Positions 9,271 to 18,595 are shown, counted from the stretch's first letter. The stretch is DNA of 64,000 nt from an uncultured Methanobrevibacter sp. (GCA_902774685.1 CACYJH010000024.1:1-64000); one strand, 5' to 3'. The notes: a model not told the origin generated them from the sequence alone. Program-made: numbers and translations.

Positions 9271-10221
9271 ATGGACCCAATAATATTACAGATAGTTTTA
9301 CTTGTTGTCGGATTTGTACTTTTAATAAAAGGTGCTGACATATTCGTAGATGGTGCAAGTAATGTTGCATACAATTTAAAGATACCTGCAGTGATTGTAG
9401 GATTGACAATAGTTGCATTCGGTACAAGCGCTCCTGAAGCAGCCATGTCTATCACATATGCCCAAGCGGGAAATGCCGCATCATCTTTAACAAACGTTAT
9501 AGGTAGTAATATCTTCAATATTTTAGTGGTTGTTGGTGTTTCTGCATTGATTGGAAAATTGACAGTGGAAAAAATTTTGGTTAAAAGGGATTTCCCATTT
9601 TTAGTAGTTTCTACAATAGGTTTGCTTTTAATAGCTTTAACAATTCATCAAATTAGCATGCTTTGCGGAATAATCTTCTTGATTATCATTATCGCATATG
9701 TTTATGTTCTTGTACAGGAAGCGAGAAACGATAGGGAAGCCATGTCTGAGGATGTTGAAGTAAGGCTCTCAATACCTAAATCATTTATCTACATAATCTT
9801 GGGTATTGCTGGAATCATAATTGGGGCCAAATTAGTTGAAATCAATGCATCTGCAATCGGATTAAGAGCAGGATTAAGTGCAGCTCTTGTCGGTCTTACA
9901 ATTGTCGCAGTAGGAACTTCCTTACCTGAACTTGTTACATCTGTCACTGCACTAAAAAAAGGAGAAAATGGTATTGTAATAGGTAATGTGCTTGGGTCAA
10001 GCATTTTTAACATCTTATTCATTTTAGGTTTAGCTGGTGCACTAAGCCCTGTCCCTTTAAAAATTGAACCAAAAATAGTTTTAGACATATTTATCATGAC
10101 TATCATTACAATTATAGGTGCATTATTTGCTTATACTCAAAACGAAGTGGATAAAAAAGAGGGAATTGTTCTAGTAATTTTATACATTGCATACATAGCA
10201 TTTAGAATTATGACCAATTAG
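9271..10221 (+). CDS. Calcium/sodium antiporter, CaCA family (YrbG-like)
   Basis: 316 residues with about 10 membrane spans in two inverted halves, each with an alpha-repeat: GLTIVAFGTSAPEAAMSI (about residue 46) and GLTIVAVGTSLPELVTSV (about residue 209). The acidic residues of GTSAPE and GTSLPE line the ion path in this superfamily. It exchanges Na+ for Ca2+ or another cation across the membrane. SD AGGTGATGAG overlaps the end of the preceding CorC-like gene, 8 nt away, implying translational coupling. A hairpin with a T tract begins at the stop codon. Confidence 0.93.
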   Translation: MDPIILQIVLLVVGFVLLIKGADIFVDGASNVAYNLKIPAVIVGLTIVAFGTSAPEAAMSITYAQAGNAASSLTNVIGSNIFNILVVVGVSALIGKLTVEKILVKRDFPFLVVSTIGLLLIALTIHQISMLCGIIFLIIIIAYVYVLVQEARNDREAMSEDVEVRLSIPKSFIYIILGIAGIIIGAKLVEINASAIGLRAGLSAALVGLTIVAVGTSLPELVTSVTALKKGENGIVIGNVLGSSIFNILFILGLAGALSPVPLKIEPKIVLDIFIMTIITIIGALFAYTQNEVDKKEGIVLVILYIAYIAFRIMTN

Positions 10222-10254
10222 GTTAATTAATTAGTTAATTAATTAACTTTTTTT
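10222..10254 (+). terminator. Hairpin plus T tract after the antiporter gene
   Basis: GTTAATTAA (10222-10230) pairs with TTAATTAAC (10239-10247), then seven Ts follow. It starts immediately after the stop codon. The sequence to about 10290 is a run of TTCTTATTTT-like units that also encodes the lysine-rich C-terminus of the convergent gene. Confidence 0.6.
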
Positions 10255-10272
10255 CTTATTTCTTATTTTTTC

Positions 10273-11133
10273 TTATTTTTTCTTATTTTCTTTAACTATA
10301 TCCTTAATCTCACAAGCTTTACAAATCTTAGCAGATGTTGGCTCCCCACATCTTTCACATTCATTAAGAACTGTTCTAATATTATCAACATCCAAGATTT
10401 GCTTAAATGATTCCAAAACATTTTCTTTAGTTCCAGGATGCTTTGATTCTGTATTATTTAAAAACTCTTTTATCTTAGCCCTTAATGAAAGATTGGAATA
10501 AGGGCATTCGTCCAAATGAATTTCAATGCCATTAAGAATCGCCCACATTCCCACTTCTTTTTCAGGTGTGTTCCATAATGGCTTGATTCTTGGAACCAAC
10601 TTTTCATGAATCTGATCAAGCTCTGGTCCGAATTTAGAGAACTTTACAGTATCCCCTCTTGAAAAGCTCATTAAAAAGGACTGTATCTCATCATCAAGAT
10701 TATGGCCTGTCGCTATTTTATCAGCACCTATTTCATAAGCTGTCTTATTCAAGATATTGCGTCTGAAAACACCACAGGGAATGCAAGCGCTTTTAAAATA
10801 GGAATGAATGTCATCCAATGCGAATCCTTCTTCATCCTTAAAGGATTTTTGAATGAGAGGAATATCCAAAGCTTTAGCATTGTTTACTGCAGCATCTATT
10901 CCATGTTGACGATAACCTTCAATTCCCTCATCAACTGAAATGGCTACAAGTTCAAAGTCAAAATCAGCATTTTCCTGATAATTCTTAAGTGCATGCAGAG
11001 TCAAAACACTGTCCTTACCACCAGATAAGGCAATGGCTATTTTTTCATTCTCCTTGATCAATTCATAATCATCTATCAGATTATTGATTCTTGAGAATAT
11101 CTTATCGTTGAATTCATCTTTATTTAAACTCAT
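10273..11133 (-). CDS. tRNA 2-thiolation enzyme, NcsA/TtuA (TIGR00269) family
   Basis: 286-residue PP-loop ATPase that activates tRNA uridine for sulfur insertion. The ATP site is SGGKDS (residues 37-42). The three cysteines that hold a [4Fe-4S] cluster in TtuA-type enzymes are present as CIPC (C117, C120) and DECPYSN (C210). A C-terminal zinc knuckle, CERCGEP...CKAC, is present, but the N-terminal zinc finger of many relatives is absent. The start is fixed by AGTGAT just before ATG 11133. It stands alone, convergent with the antiporter gene. Confidence 0.85.
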   Translation of the reverse strand: MSLNKDEFNDKIFSRINNLIDDYELIKENEKIAIALSGGKDSVLTLHALKNYQENADFDFELVAISVDEGIEGYRQHGIDAAVNNAKALDIPLIQKSFKDEEGFALDDIHSYFKSACIPCGVFRRNILNKTAYEIGADKIATGHNLDDEIQSFLMSFSRGDTVKFSKFGPELDQIHEKLVPRIKPLWNTPEKEVGMWAILNGIEIHLDECPYSNLSLRAKIKEFLNNTESKHPGTKENVLESFKQILDVDNIRTVLNECERCGEPTSAKICKACEIKDIVKENKKK

Positions 11134-11226
11134 GATATCACTTAAAAATTAAAAATATGAAAATCCATTAAAAAAAAGTATAATTTATTAATAAAAAAAT
11201 AAGTAAAACTAAAAAAATGATAAAAG

Positions 11227-11259
11227 AATTAAAGAAATTATTCTGCGAATTCTTTAATT
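11227..11259 (-). terminator. 10-bp hairpin overlapping the DegT stop codon
   Basis: AATTAAAGAA (11227-11236) and TTCTTTAATT (11250-11259) are perfectly complementary with a 13-nt loop. The stop codon (11238-11240) is in the loop and the upstream arm encodes the last residues. T-rich sequence follows on the minus strand. Confidence 0.55.
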
Positions 11260-12335
11260 GCTTTAATGATTAAATCTAAATCTTCCTCAGTTAATTTAGC
11301 ATGAACAGGAAGAGAAAGAACCTCTTCAACTATCTCTTCAGTTACTGGAAGACTTTGGTCGTAACCCATTTCCTTATAGAGAACTTGGTCATAAAGAGGA
11401 ATTGGATAATAAATTCCATTACCAATACCGTTTTCAATTAAATGATCAGACAATTCATCTCTTTTGCCGTCTTTAATCTTAATTGTGTATTGGTGGTATA
11501 CATGCTTACAATCATCCTTTACAATTGGGGTTTCAATCAAATCAACATCAGCTAAACCTTCATTAAGGTATTTGGCATTTGCAATTCTGCTGTCATTGAA
11601 GGAATCTATTTTCTTAAGCTGTTCCAAACCAATAGCTGCTGCAATATCAGTCATTCTGAAGTTGTATCCTAATACATCATGATGATATTTGGTAGCAGAA
11701 CCATGAGCTCTGTAGATTTTTGCATTTTCTGCAAATTTCTCATTATTTGTGGTGATCATACCACCTTCACTGGTGGTCATGTTTTTAGTAGGATAGAAAC
11801 TGAAACAAGCCATATCTCCAAGATTACCTACTTTTTCACCTTTGTATTCAGCACCATGAGCTTGTGCTGCATCTTCAATAACAATCAAGTCATGCTCTTT
11901 TGCAATTTTCATTATGGCATCCATATCTGCAGATTGTCCATATAATTGAACAGGCATAATGGCTTTGGTCTTGTCAGTAATTGCTTCTTCTATTTTTGCA
12001 GGGTCAATTGTAAAGGTTTCAGGATCTATATCAACAAAAACAGGGCGAGCGCCAGTGTATAGAATAGAGTTACCGGTAGCTGCAAATGTGAATGGAGTTG
12101 TAATTACTTCATCCCCTTCACCGATTCCAGCTGCTAAAAGAGCAACGTGCAATGCGGAAGTTCCGGAATTGGTAGCAATTCCATACTTTGCACCAACGTA
12201 TTTTGCAAATTCCTCTTCAAATTCGATTACTTTTGGCCCTTGTGCAATCATACCAGATTTCATTACTTCAATTACTGCATTTATCTCTTCTTCTTCAATA
12301 ATAGGACTAGCTATTGAAACTTTAATATCTGCCAT
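11238..12335 (-). CDS. DegT/DnrJ/EryC1/StrS-family aminotransferase
   Basis: 365-residue PLP-dependent sugar aminotransferase. Visible signatures are [27 protein letters not shown] (about 58-85), [13 protein letters not shown] (about 153-165), the Schiff-base lysine in [17 protein letters not shown] (about 182-198) and [19 protein letters not shown] (about 223-242). Such enzymes aminate keto-sugars for glycans or surface polysaccharide. No sugar-nucleotide gene is adjacent, so the substrate is unknown. The gene is divergent from trm1 and ends in a hairpin covering its stop codon. Confidence 0.92.
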   Translation of the reverse strand: MADIKVSIASPIIEEEEINAVIEVMKSGMIAQGPKVIEFEEEFAKYVGAKYGIATNSGTSALHVALLAAGIGEGDEVITTPFTFAATGNSILYTGARPVFVDIDPETFTIDPAKIEEAITDKTKAIMPVQLYGQSADMDAIMKIAKEHDLIVIEDAAQAHGAEYKGEKVGNLGDMACFSFYPTKNMTTSEGGMITTNNEKFAENAKIYRAHGSATKYHHDVLGYNFRMTDIAAAIGLEQLKKIDSFNDSRIANAKYLNEGLADVDLIETPIVKDDCKHVYHQYTIKIKDGKRDELSDHLIENGIGNGIYYPIPLYDQVLYKEMGYDQSLPVTEEIVEEVLSLPVHAKLTEEDLDLIIKAIKEFAE

Positions 12336-12399
12336 ATTTTCACCTATAATGAATAAAATTATAATTATCTCTTTATAATTATTTCCAAAAAATATTGGT

Positions 12400-12431
12400 T
12401 TTTAAATTATTTGTATTTTAAATTATTTGTA
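12400..12431. repeat. Perfect 16-bp tandem duplication between degT and trm1
   Basis: TTTTAAATTATTTGTA occurs twice in immediate succession (12400-12415 and 12416-12431) in the divergent promoter region. It may be only slippage in A+T-rich DNA; a duplicated regulator site is possible. Confidence 0.6.
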
Positions 12432-12560
12432 GTTAAATAGTTTATAATAATTATTTATTTTTAATGTTATATTAGTTTTACTTTAAATTCTATAAATTAT
12501 ATAAATAAAATAAAAAATAAATATTAATAAGAATATCAATAAACGATAAGGAACAATAAT

Positions 12561-13772
12561 ATGGAAAATAATCATAATTATCAAAATAATTACGACACTG
12601 AAATAAAAACATACAGTGAAGATGAATTGAAAATAATCGAAGAGGGCAAAGTTCAGATAAAATTCCCCGACTTCGATAAGGTTTCATCAGATGCTCCTGT
12701 TTTCTATAATCCAAGAATGGAATTCAATAGGGACACTTCAATCCTTGCACTTCAGGCATACCAAAGGGAAGTAGATAGGGAAATAAGCATATGCGATTTG
12801 TTTGGTGGAAGTGGAATAAGGGGAATACGCTATAAAAAGGAAATTGATGGAGTTGGAGATGTTGCAGTAAACGACATCAGTCCCCTTGCAAATGAATTTA
12901 CAAGAATCAATGCAGAACTCAATGAAGTTGAAGTGGAGATAGATCAAAAAGAGGCAAACAATGAACTTAGAAGCAATATGGGAAGATTTGATGTCATTGA
13001 CATAGATCCATTCGGCACCCCTTCACCATTTGTGGATTCTGCAGGATATAACCTCAAGAGAGATTCCTTGCTTTGCTTAACTGCCACTGACACATCCTGT
13101 CTTTGCGGAACATATGTGGAACCATGCATCAGAAAATACAATGCAAAATCATATAAAAGTGAATACTGTCATGAAAACGGTATTAGAATCCTTATAGGAT
13201 TTGCAGCATTGACACTTGCAAAATATCAGAAATACATTGAAGTGAAGATGTCACATAGCAGTGAACACTATATGAGAACTTATCTTAAGGTTAGAAAGGG
13301 GTCCAAGGCAACCGATGAATCATTGAAAAACATCGGATACATTGCACACTGCAAACATTGCTTATACAGAGGAGAATTCAAAGGTCTTGCAAGCAGCATT
13401 CCAGATACCTGTCCGGAATGTGGTGAAAAGCTAATCACAGCAGGCCCTATGTGGTTAGGACCTATTCAAAATGAGGAATTCATTGATTCAATGATTGAAA
13501 TAGCTGATGAAAAAGAGCTCAATCAAAAGGAAAAGGTTTTGAAATTACTGAATTCATGTAAAATTGAAGCAAATGCACCAAGCACATTTTATGACATCCA
13601 TAAGGTTTGCAGGGCATTGAAAATCAGCGCTCCTAAGTTTGATAAGGTATTTGACAAACTTGAAGAGGAAGGATTCATTGCAGTCAAGACACATTACAGC
13701 CCACTTGGAATTAAAACCAATGCAAGCAATAAGGAATTGATGAAAATTGTCCGAGAAATAGTTGATGAATAA
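12561..13772 (+). CDS. trm1: tRNA (guanine(26)-N2)-dimethyltransferase
   Basis: 403-residue class I methyltransferase forming m2,2G at position 26 of tRNA. It has the SAM-binding loop ICDLFGGSGIRGIRYK (about 77-92), the catalytic motif IDIDPFGTPSPFVDSA (about 147-162) and a C-terminal zinc site CKHC...CPEC (about 271-298). It closes with a winged-helix-like tail. The first 40 residues are asparagine- and acid-rich and less conserved in appearance. AAGGA precedes the ATG by about 7 nt. Monocistronic. Confidence 0.95.
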   Translation: MENNHNYQNNYDTEIKTYSEDELKIIEEGKVQIKFPDFDKVSSDAPVFYNPRMEFNRDTSILALQAYQREVDREISICDLFGGSGIRGIRYKKEIDGVGDVAVNDISPLANEFTRINAELNEVEVEIDQKEANNELRSNMGRFDVIDIDPFGTPSPFVDSAGYNLKRDSLLCLTATDTSCLCGTYVEPCIRKYNAKSYKSEYCHENGIRILIGFAALTLAKYQKYIEVKMSHSSEHYMRTYLKVRKGSKATDESLKNIGYIAHCKHCLYRGEFKGLASSIPDTCPECGEKLITAGPMWLGPIQNEEFIDSMIEIADEKELNQKEKVLKLLNSCKIEANAPSTFYDIHKVCRALKISAPKFDKVFDKLEEEGFIAVKTHYSPLGIKTNASNKELMKIVREIVDE

Positions 13773-14279
13773 GCAATTTATGAACAATTTGCAAAAATAA
13801 TCTTTTAATTTATAAGAATTATTAAATAAAATTAAAAAAATTACTTGATAATAAAATTTTTATTGCATATACTTAACTTAATAAAGAATTAAGCGAATAT
13901 TAATAGAAATTTGGATAAAATACCCATAGATTAAAGCGAAAAAACAATCTAATCAACTATAATTTAATTTTATCAAATTTAATTACATTAAAATAGGATT
14001 TAAAAGTGTAGATTTATCAATAATTAATTAAAATAATAAAATAAAATTTAAATAAAAAAATATTTATTTAGTATTAAAATATTTTAATATTAATAAAATT
14101 TATCAAAATATAGAATAAAATAAGCAAAATAAACAAAATTTACATAAAAATTTATATATAAAAATTAACATAATTAACATTAAGGGAAACACGCTATAGA
14201 TTATCATAGAAAATAATATAAAAAAAATTTAATTTTATAATTTTCTTGAATAATTAGACAAATATGAAAAAGTGAAAAT
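13773..14279. other. 507-base A+T-rich gap with the Lrp promoter
   Basis: No ORF with an SD and no tRNA-like fold is seen. A strong TATA-like element (AATTTATATATAAAA, about 14149-14163) would start transcription near 14187, giving the Lrp gene a roughly 90-nt leader containing the less A+T-rich stretch GGGAAACACGCTATAG. The rest is low-complexity A/T. Confidence 0.5.
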
Positions 14280-14759
14280 ATGTGTGCAAAAAAGAATGAA
14301 GAAATAATCAAATTGGACGAAACTGATATTAAAATTCTAAAGATCATCAATGATGATGTAAGAATTTCATACAGGCAAATTTCACGTGATTTAGGAATTT
14401 CTGTAGGAACTGTACACAATCGTATCGATAAAATGCTTAAATCTGGAGTAATTGAAAAATTCGCACCAGTTTTAAACCATAAGAAATTAGGTTACGCACT
14501 TACAAGCATTATCGGTGTAAACGTAAAAGGTCAAGAATTAGAAGCTTGGGAAGCAGAAATCTCAAACAATAAAAACGTTGTAGGCCTTTATGACGTTACT
14601 GGTCAATATGATGCTATTGTAATTGCTAAATTTAAAGATACTGATGAATTAGATAAATTCCTTAAAGAATTACTTAAATCCGGATGTATTGAAAAAACAA
14701 TTACACAAACTGTACTTAATATCGTTAAAGAAGATATTGGATCTGCAAATATCCTTTAA
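14280..14759 (+). CDS. Lrp/AsnC-family transcriptional regulator
   Basis: 159 residues. An N-terminal helix-turn-helix (about 13-62; LDETDIKILKIINDD, YRQISRDLGISVGTVHNRIDKM) is followed by a RAM/ligand-binding domain (about 75-150; ITSIIGVNV-like strand, GLYDVTGQYDAIVIAKF). The family forms octamers that sense amino acids or redox state and act as activator or repressor. Codon use is strongly A/T-ending and regular, hinting at high expression. The gene stands alone with long flanking gaps and a very long hairpin 25 nt after its stop codon. Confidence 0.92.
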   Translation: MCAKKNEEIIKLDETDIKILKIINDDVRISYRQISRDLGISVGTVHNRIDKMLKSGVIEKFAPVLNHKKLGYALTSIIGVNVKGQELEAWEAEISNNKNVVGLYDVTGQYDAIVIAKFKDTDELDKFLKELLKSGCIEKTITQTVLNIVKEDIGSANIL

Positions 14760-14784
14760 TCTTAAGTGCAATCAAATTTAAACT

Positions 14785-14852
14785 AATAATAATTGAATAA
14801 ATTTTATAATTTAACCCCTTTTTAAAATTATAAAATTCTTTTAATTATTATT
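14785..14852 (+). terminator. Near-continuous 28-bp hairpin after the Lrp gene
   Basis: Outer arms AATAATAATT/AATTATTATT (14785-14794, 14843-14852) and inner arms AATTTTATAATTT/AAATTATAAAATT (14800-14812, 14825-14837) are perfect. The 5x5 internal loop can also pair partly. The apical loop contains AACCCCTTTTT, and AAACCCCTTT recurs just after the stem. Confidence 0.5.
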
Positions 14853-14860
14853 CAAACCCC

Positions 14861-14960
14861 TTTAAAATAAATATTTTAATATATTTTTTAACTATTTTTT
14901 ATTTACTATATTTAAAATAAATATTTTAATATATTTTTTAACTATTTTTTATTTACTATT
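14861..14960. repeat. 50-bp tandem duplication downstream of the Lrp gene
   Basis: Bases 14861-14910 are repeated at 14911-14960 with a single mismatch at the last position (unit begins TTTAAAATAAATATTTTAAT). It lies in the 443-base gap between the Lrp gene and mptA, which otherwise holds only the long hairpin and the mptA promoter. Confidence 0.85.
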
Positions 14961-15160
14961 TCTAAAATTAACTCTTTTTAAAAAAGCTACCTTTAACAAA
15001 TAATCAATGAAAATTAAATAAAAATTAAACAATTAAACAAAAAATATATAAATATAGAATTATAGTATTGTAAATATAGAAAATAAAATATTTATTTTAT
15101 TATAAGAAATTAAAAACATGGATTGTAGAAATTTATTGTAATGAATTTATTGTAATAAAA

Positions 15161-15170
15161 ATTTATATTT
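15161..15170 (+). promoter_or_regulatory. Probable TATA box of mptA
   Basis: ATTTATATTT lies 33-42 nt before the ATG, so the predicted leader is about 15 nt and includes the SD AAGAAGG. A further TATA-like run is near 15043-15055. Confidence 0.35.
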
Positions 15171-15202
15171 ATTTTTAATAAATTTAAAGAAGGTAAAACA
15201 AA

Positions 15203-16141
15203 ATGGTAGTTTGTCTCCCAGACACACAAGATGATGAACCACGTATCCCTATTCACTTAAGCAGAGTAGGTGTTACTGGTGTCAAAAAACTTTTAACTCT
15301 TAAAAGAAAAGAAAAAAGACCAATCATATTATTACCTACTTTTGATGCTTTTGTAGATTTGCCAAGCACTCAAAAAGGTACACATATGTCTAGAACTCCT
15401 GAAGCTATCAGTGAAGTTGTTGATGAAGTTGCTAAAGGTGCTTCCGGCGGTGTTGAATCACTTTGTGCGGATATCGTTAATAGGATGCTTGAGAAGCATG
15501 AATACGCTAAACGTGTTGAAGTAAACATGGTCAGTGACTACATGTTCATGAAAGAATCCCCAGTTACAGATAATAGATCTCAGGAAATGGCTAAATTAAT
15601 AGCTAATGCTGTTGGTATCCGTGAAGATGATGGAACCATCACCATTAGAAAGGCTATTGGTGCTGAAGTCATTGGAATGACTGTATGCCCATGTGCACAA
15701 GAATCTGTAAGAGAAGTAGATAAAAGCAACTTATTAAAATTCTTAGATGAAGAAACATGCGAAAAAGTATTGGATACTGTAACTTTCGCTTCTCACAACC
15801 AAAGAGGAGTAGGAACCATTTTAATAGAAGTTCCTGAAAAGGAATACATCGATGGTGAAAAATTGATTGAAATCATTGAATCATCCATGAGTTCCCCTAT
15901 TTCAGAACTATTAAAACGTCCAGATGAAAATGCAGTTGTAATGCGTGCTCATAAAAATCCTGTATTTGTAGAAGACTGTGTCAGAACAATGAATGAGAAG
16001 ATCATTAAAGAGTTTTCATACTTGCCTGATGACACATTGATCACTACAAGACAAGAAAACCACGAAAGTATTCACAGACACAATGCTTATGCAGAAAAAG
16101 TTTCAACTTTAGGTTCTTTAAAAGAAGAGCTTAATTTATAA
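15203..16141 (+). CDS. mptA: GTP cyclohydrolase MptA
   Basis: 312-residue Fe(II)-dependent enzyme of the FolE2-like family that opens GTP to 7,8-dihydroneopterin 2',3'-cyclic phosphate, the first step to tetrahydromethanopterin. Seen: the N-terminus VCLPDTQDDEPRIPIHLSRVG, GTHMSRTPEAISEVV (about 58-72), the conserved GMTVCPCAQES (about 153-163) and the SHNQRGVGTI segment (about 197-206). AAGAAGG precedes the ATG. A hairpin terminator follows 1 nt after the stop codon, so it is likely monocistronic. Confidence 0.95.
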   Translation: MVVCLPDTQDDEPRIPIHLSRVGVTGVKKLLTLKRKEKRPIILLPTFDAFVDLPSTQKGTHMSRTPEAISEVVDEVAKGASGGVESLCADIVNRMLEKHEYAKRVEVNMVSDYMFMKESPVTDNRSQEMAKLIANAVGIREDDGTITIRKAIGAEVIGMTVCPCAQESVREVDKSNLLKFLDEETCEKVLDTVTFASHNQRGVGTILIEVPEKEYIDGEKLIEIIESSMSSPISELLKRPDENAVVMRAHKNPVFVEDCVRTMNEKIIKEFSYLPDDTLITTRQENHESIHRHNAYAEKVSTLGSLKEELNL

Positions 16142-16142
16142 G

Positions 16143-16190
16143 AAGTTTATATTAAGTTTAAAACTTAATTTAAACTTTTATTTTTTCTTT
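16143..16190 (+). terminator. Nested palindromic terminator after mptA
   Basis: AAGTTTA/TAAACTT (16143-16149, 16171-16177) encloses ATTAAGTTT/AAACTTAAT (16151-16159, 16161-16169), followed by TTTATTTTTTCTTTTT. Strong hairpin plus T tract. Confidence 0.65.
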
Positions 16191-16486
16191 TTAAACATAT
16201 GCAAATATTGCTTATTTGCTTAAATATAACTTTAAACAATAATAAAAATAATAACTATTTTTAATATTTATAGACCTAGTCAATATTAGGTTTATTAAAT
16301 ATTCTTATTTTCAATTCAATTTAAACTTTTATTTTACTTAGTTTAATCTTAATCAACTTGATTTTTCGTGAAATATTTAATTAACGGTGTTAAATTAAAA
16401 CTATTTATACTTAATCTAAACATATATATTATTACTAGGTTAATTATTTAGTCAATTGACCCTTAATGAAAAAAAGTGATGGTTTT
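16191..16486 (+). promoter_or_regulatory. Upstream region of the ABC1 kinase gene with a palindrome
   Basis: A+T-rich. TATA-like elements are near 16405-16412 (CTATTTATAC) and 16421-16431. An imperfect 24-bp palindrome, GGTTAATT...AATTGACC, containing the perfect 10-mer GTCAATTGAC (16451-16460), lies where transcription should start, 26 nt before the ATG. A protein binding site is possible. No gene is seen. Confidence 0.35.
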
Positions 16487-18079
16487 ATGGCAAAAGAAGA
16501 TAAGAAAGCATCAAGGAAACGTTTTGATGAAATTATGGGTGTTGCAAAAAGACACCACTTAGCAAAATTGTTGAAAGACAACGAAGACGATGAAGATTTT
16601 GAAGTTTCAGACTTAAGATATGCAATGGAAGAGTGTGGTCCTGCATTCATTAAATTAGGTCAATTACTTGCTACAAGGCCAGATTTAGTTGGTAATGAAA
16701 TAGCTGATGACTTGAAATTGCTTAGAGACAATACTCCAGTAACTCCTTTTGATGAAATGAAGGCAGTTATTGAAGAAGAGATTGGGCAACCTCTTGAAGA
16801 AGTATATTCTGAATTTAACGAAGAGCCTCTCGGTTCTGCATCAATCGGCCAAGTTTATAAGGCAAGATTAAAGGAAACAGACCAAGAAGTTGCAGTTAAG
16901 GTACAAAAGCCAGGTATCATTGATGTAATCGAACCGGATGTAAAAATATTGAATAAGTTAGCTGGAACCTTAGATAAGCATGTTTCAGGAACAAGAGTAT
17001 ATAACTTGCCTGCAATGGCTCAGGAATTTGAAAGATCAATCTTTAAAGAACTTGACTACATGGAAGAGGTCAGAAACATTGGAAAGATCACCAATAACTT
17101 TAAAGATGTAGATTACATTAAATTCCCAGAAGTATATCCTGAATATTGTAGCTCCAAAATCATCACCATGGAACTTATTGATGGATATGAAGTAACTGAC
17201 TTGTTCGACAAAGAAATTGAAGGAATAAACAATAAGGAAATCGCCCAATATGGATGCCAATCCTACTTAAAACAAGTATTGCTTGACGGATTCTTCCATG
17301 CAGACCCACACCCAGGTAACCTGTTTGTAACTAAAGACAACAAGCTTTGTTACATTGACATGGGAATGATGGGAGTTGTAAATGCTACCTTCAGATCCAA
17401 TTTTGCTCAATTGGTATTGCTTTTATTGGATGGAAATTCACACCATTTAATCAATCAAATGCTTTATATGAACATCATCACTCCTGAACAGAACACTGAT
17501 GAATTTAAAGCAGATGTCGATGACTTGCTAAATACATACATTGGCGTTGATATGGACCAAATGGATGGAATTTTCGACAATTTAATGAACGTAATGATCA
17601 AACACAATATAATTCTTCCAAGAGAATTCGTAATGATTGGAAGAGGACTATTGCTCATTGAAGATGCTGGAGACAAATTAGACCCTCACTTCAATCTTAC
17701 TGAAGAACTTGAAAGTTTTGCTAAAAAGATGATTAAGACCAAATTTGAACCAGGAAATCTTGTAGGTGGAGGATTCAACTATATTGTAGAAATAGAACAC
17801 TTATTAAAAGACTTGCCTGACAGACTTAACAGCACTCTTGACCAGCTTGAAAAAGGACAATTGGAATTGAATATGAACCACACTGGCTTGGATGAATTGA
17901 AAGACCAATTATCCATTTCCTTAATCGTTTCTGCATTGCTTGTTGGTTCATCCATTGCAATTTTAGCAGATAAAGGCCCAAGAGTATGGGACATTTCAGC
18001 TATCGGTTTCTTTGGATTCCTAATCAGTGCAATTCTTGGAATATATATTATTATTAAATTCATACGTACTGAAAAGTAA
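16487..18079 (+). CDS. ABC1/UbiB-family atypical kinase
   Basis: About 530 residues. The start MAKEDKKASRKRFDEIMG at 16487 has GTGAT 6 nt upstream; an ATG at 16466 lacks an SD. Family motifs: KxGQ region FIKLGQLLATRPDLVGNE, LGSASIGQVYKARL with EVAVKVQKPGI, catalytic loop GFFHADPHPGNLFV and metal motif YIDMGMMG. Two membrane spans end the protein (SLIVSALLVGSSIAILA, IGFFGFLISAILGIYIIIKF). UbiB proteins support isoprenoid quinone or lipid metabolism in bacteria; methanogens lack ubiquinone, so the archaeal target is unknown. The secreted protein gene follows after 44 nt. Confidence 0.9.
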   Translation: MAKEDKKASRKRFDEIMGVAKRHHLAKLLKDNEDDEDFEVSDLRYAMEECGPAFIKLGQLLATRPDLVGNEIADDLKLLRDNTPVTPFDEMKAVIEEEIGQPLEEVYSEFNEEPLGSASIGQVYKARLKETDQEVAVKVQKPGIIDVIEPDVKILNKLAGTLDKHVSGTRVYNLPAMAQEFERSIFKELDYMEEVRNIGKITNNFKDVDYIKFPEVYPEYCSSKIITMELIDGYEVTDLFDKEIEGINNKEIAQYGCQSYLKQVLLDGFFHADPHPGNLFVTKDNKLCYIDMGMMGVVNATFRSNFAQLVLLLLDGNSHHLINQMLYMNIITPEQNTDEFKADVDDLLNTYIGVDMDQMDGIFDNLMNVMIKHNIILPREFVMIGRGLLLIEDAGDKLDPHFNLTEELESFAKKMIKTKFEPGNLVGGGFNYIVEIEHLLKDLPDRLNSTLDQLEKGQLELNMNHTGLDELKDQLSISLIVSALLVGSSIAILADKGPRVWDISAIGFFGFLISAILGIYIIIKFIRTEK

Positions 18080-18123
18080 ACAAAACAAATAATGATTAGA
18101 AAAATTGTAGTTAGGTGATATAA

Positions 18124-18585
18124 ATGATTAAAAAAATTTTTGCATTATTATTGTTAAGCTTTTTAGTCATTGGAGCTGCAAGTGCTGCAGACTTTAAGCT
18201 TAATGATGGCTTTGAACAAGTAACTGAATTTTTCTCAGCAAATAACGAAACCGGCATGACCATATGCACTTGGGACTATGACGATAGTGTTAAAGAGTAT
18301 TATTTACAAAACGATACCGATTACATCATCGTTGAAGGAGACAATAATACCTACAACACAACAGAACACACTTCAAGTGAAATGGGAGATGTAATGAATT
18401 ACATGACCAGTGGAAATATCGGTTTAAGTTATGGAGTTTTAGAAATAGCAGAACATAACGGCAACAAATATGTCATTTATGCATATATGGAAAAGGCAAC
18501 TCCTGATGATTGGAAAGCATGTTATGATGAATTGATGAAATTCAATGAAAACAATAACATCGAACCAATAGCTGATGCAATATAA
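18124..18585 (+). CDS. Small secreted protein of unknown function
   Basis: 153 residues with a clear signal peptide (MIKKIFALLLLSFLVIGAASAAD, cleavage likely after ASA). The mature part is acidic and rich in Asn and Asp with several NxT/NxS sequons (NDT, NNT, YNTTEH). It has no membrane span and no motif I recognise. SD AGGTGAT lies 4 nt before the ATG. It is 44 nt after the ABC1 kinase gene and probably cotranscribed; an 8-bp hairpin and T tract close the unit. Confidence 0.75.
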   Translation: MIKKIFALLLLSFLVIGAASAADFKLNDGFEQVTEFFSANNETGMTICTWDYDDSVKEYYLQNDTDYIIVEGDNNTYNTTEHTSSEMGDVMNYMTSGNIGLSYGVLEIAEHNGNKYVIYAYMEKATPDDWKACYDELMKFNENNNIEPIADAI

Positions 18586-18595
18586 AATTTAATTT

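Noticed and set aside
16466-16487. Upstream start for the ABC1 kinase gene
   Set aside because: ATG 16466 has no SD, while ATG 16487 has GTGAT at the usual spacing.
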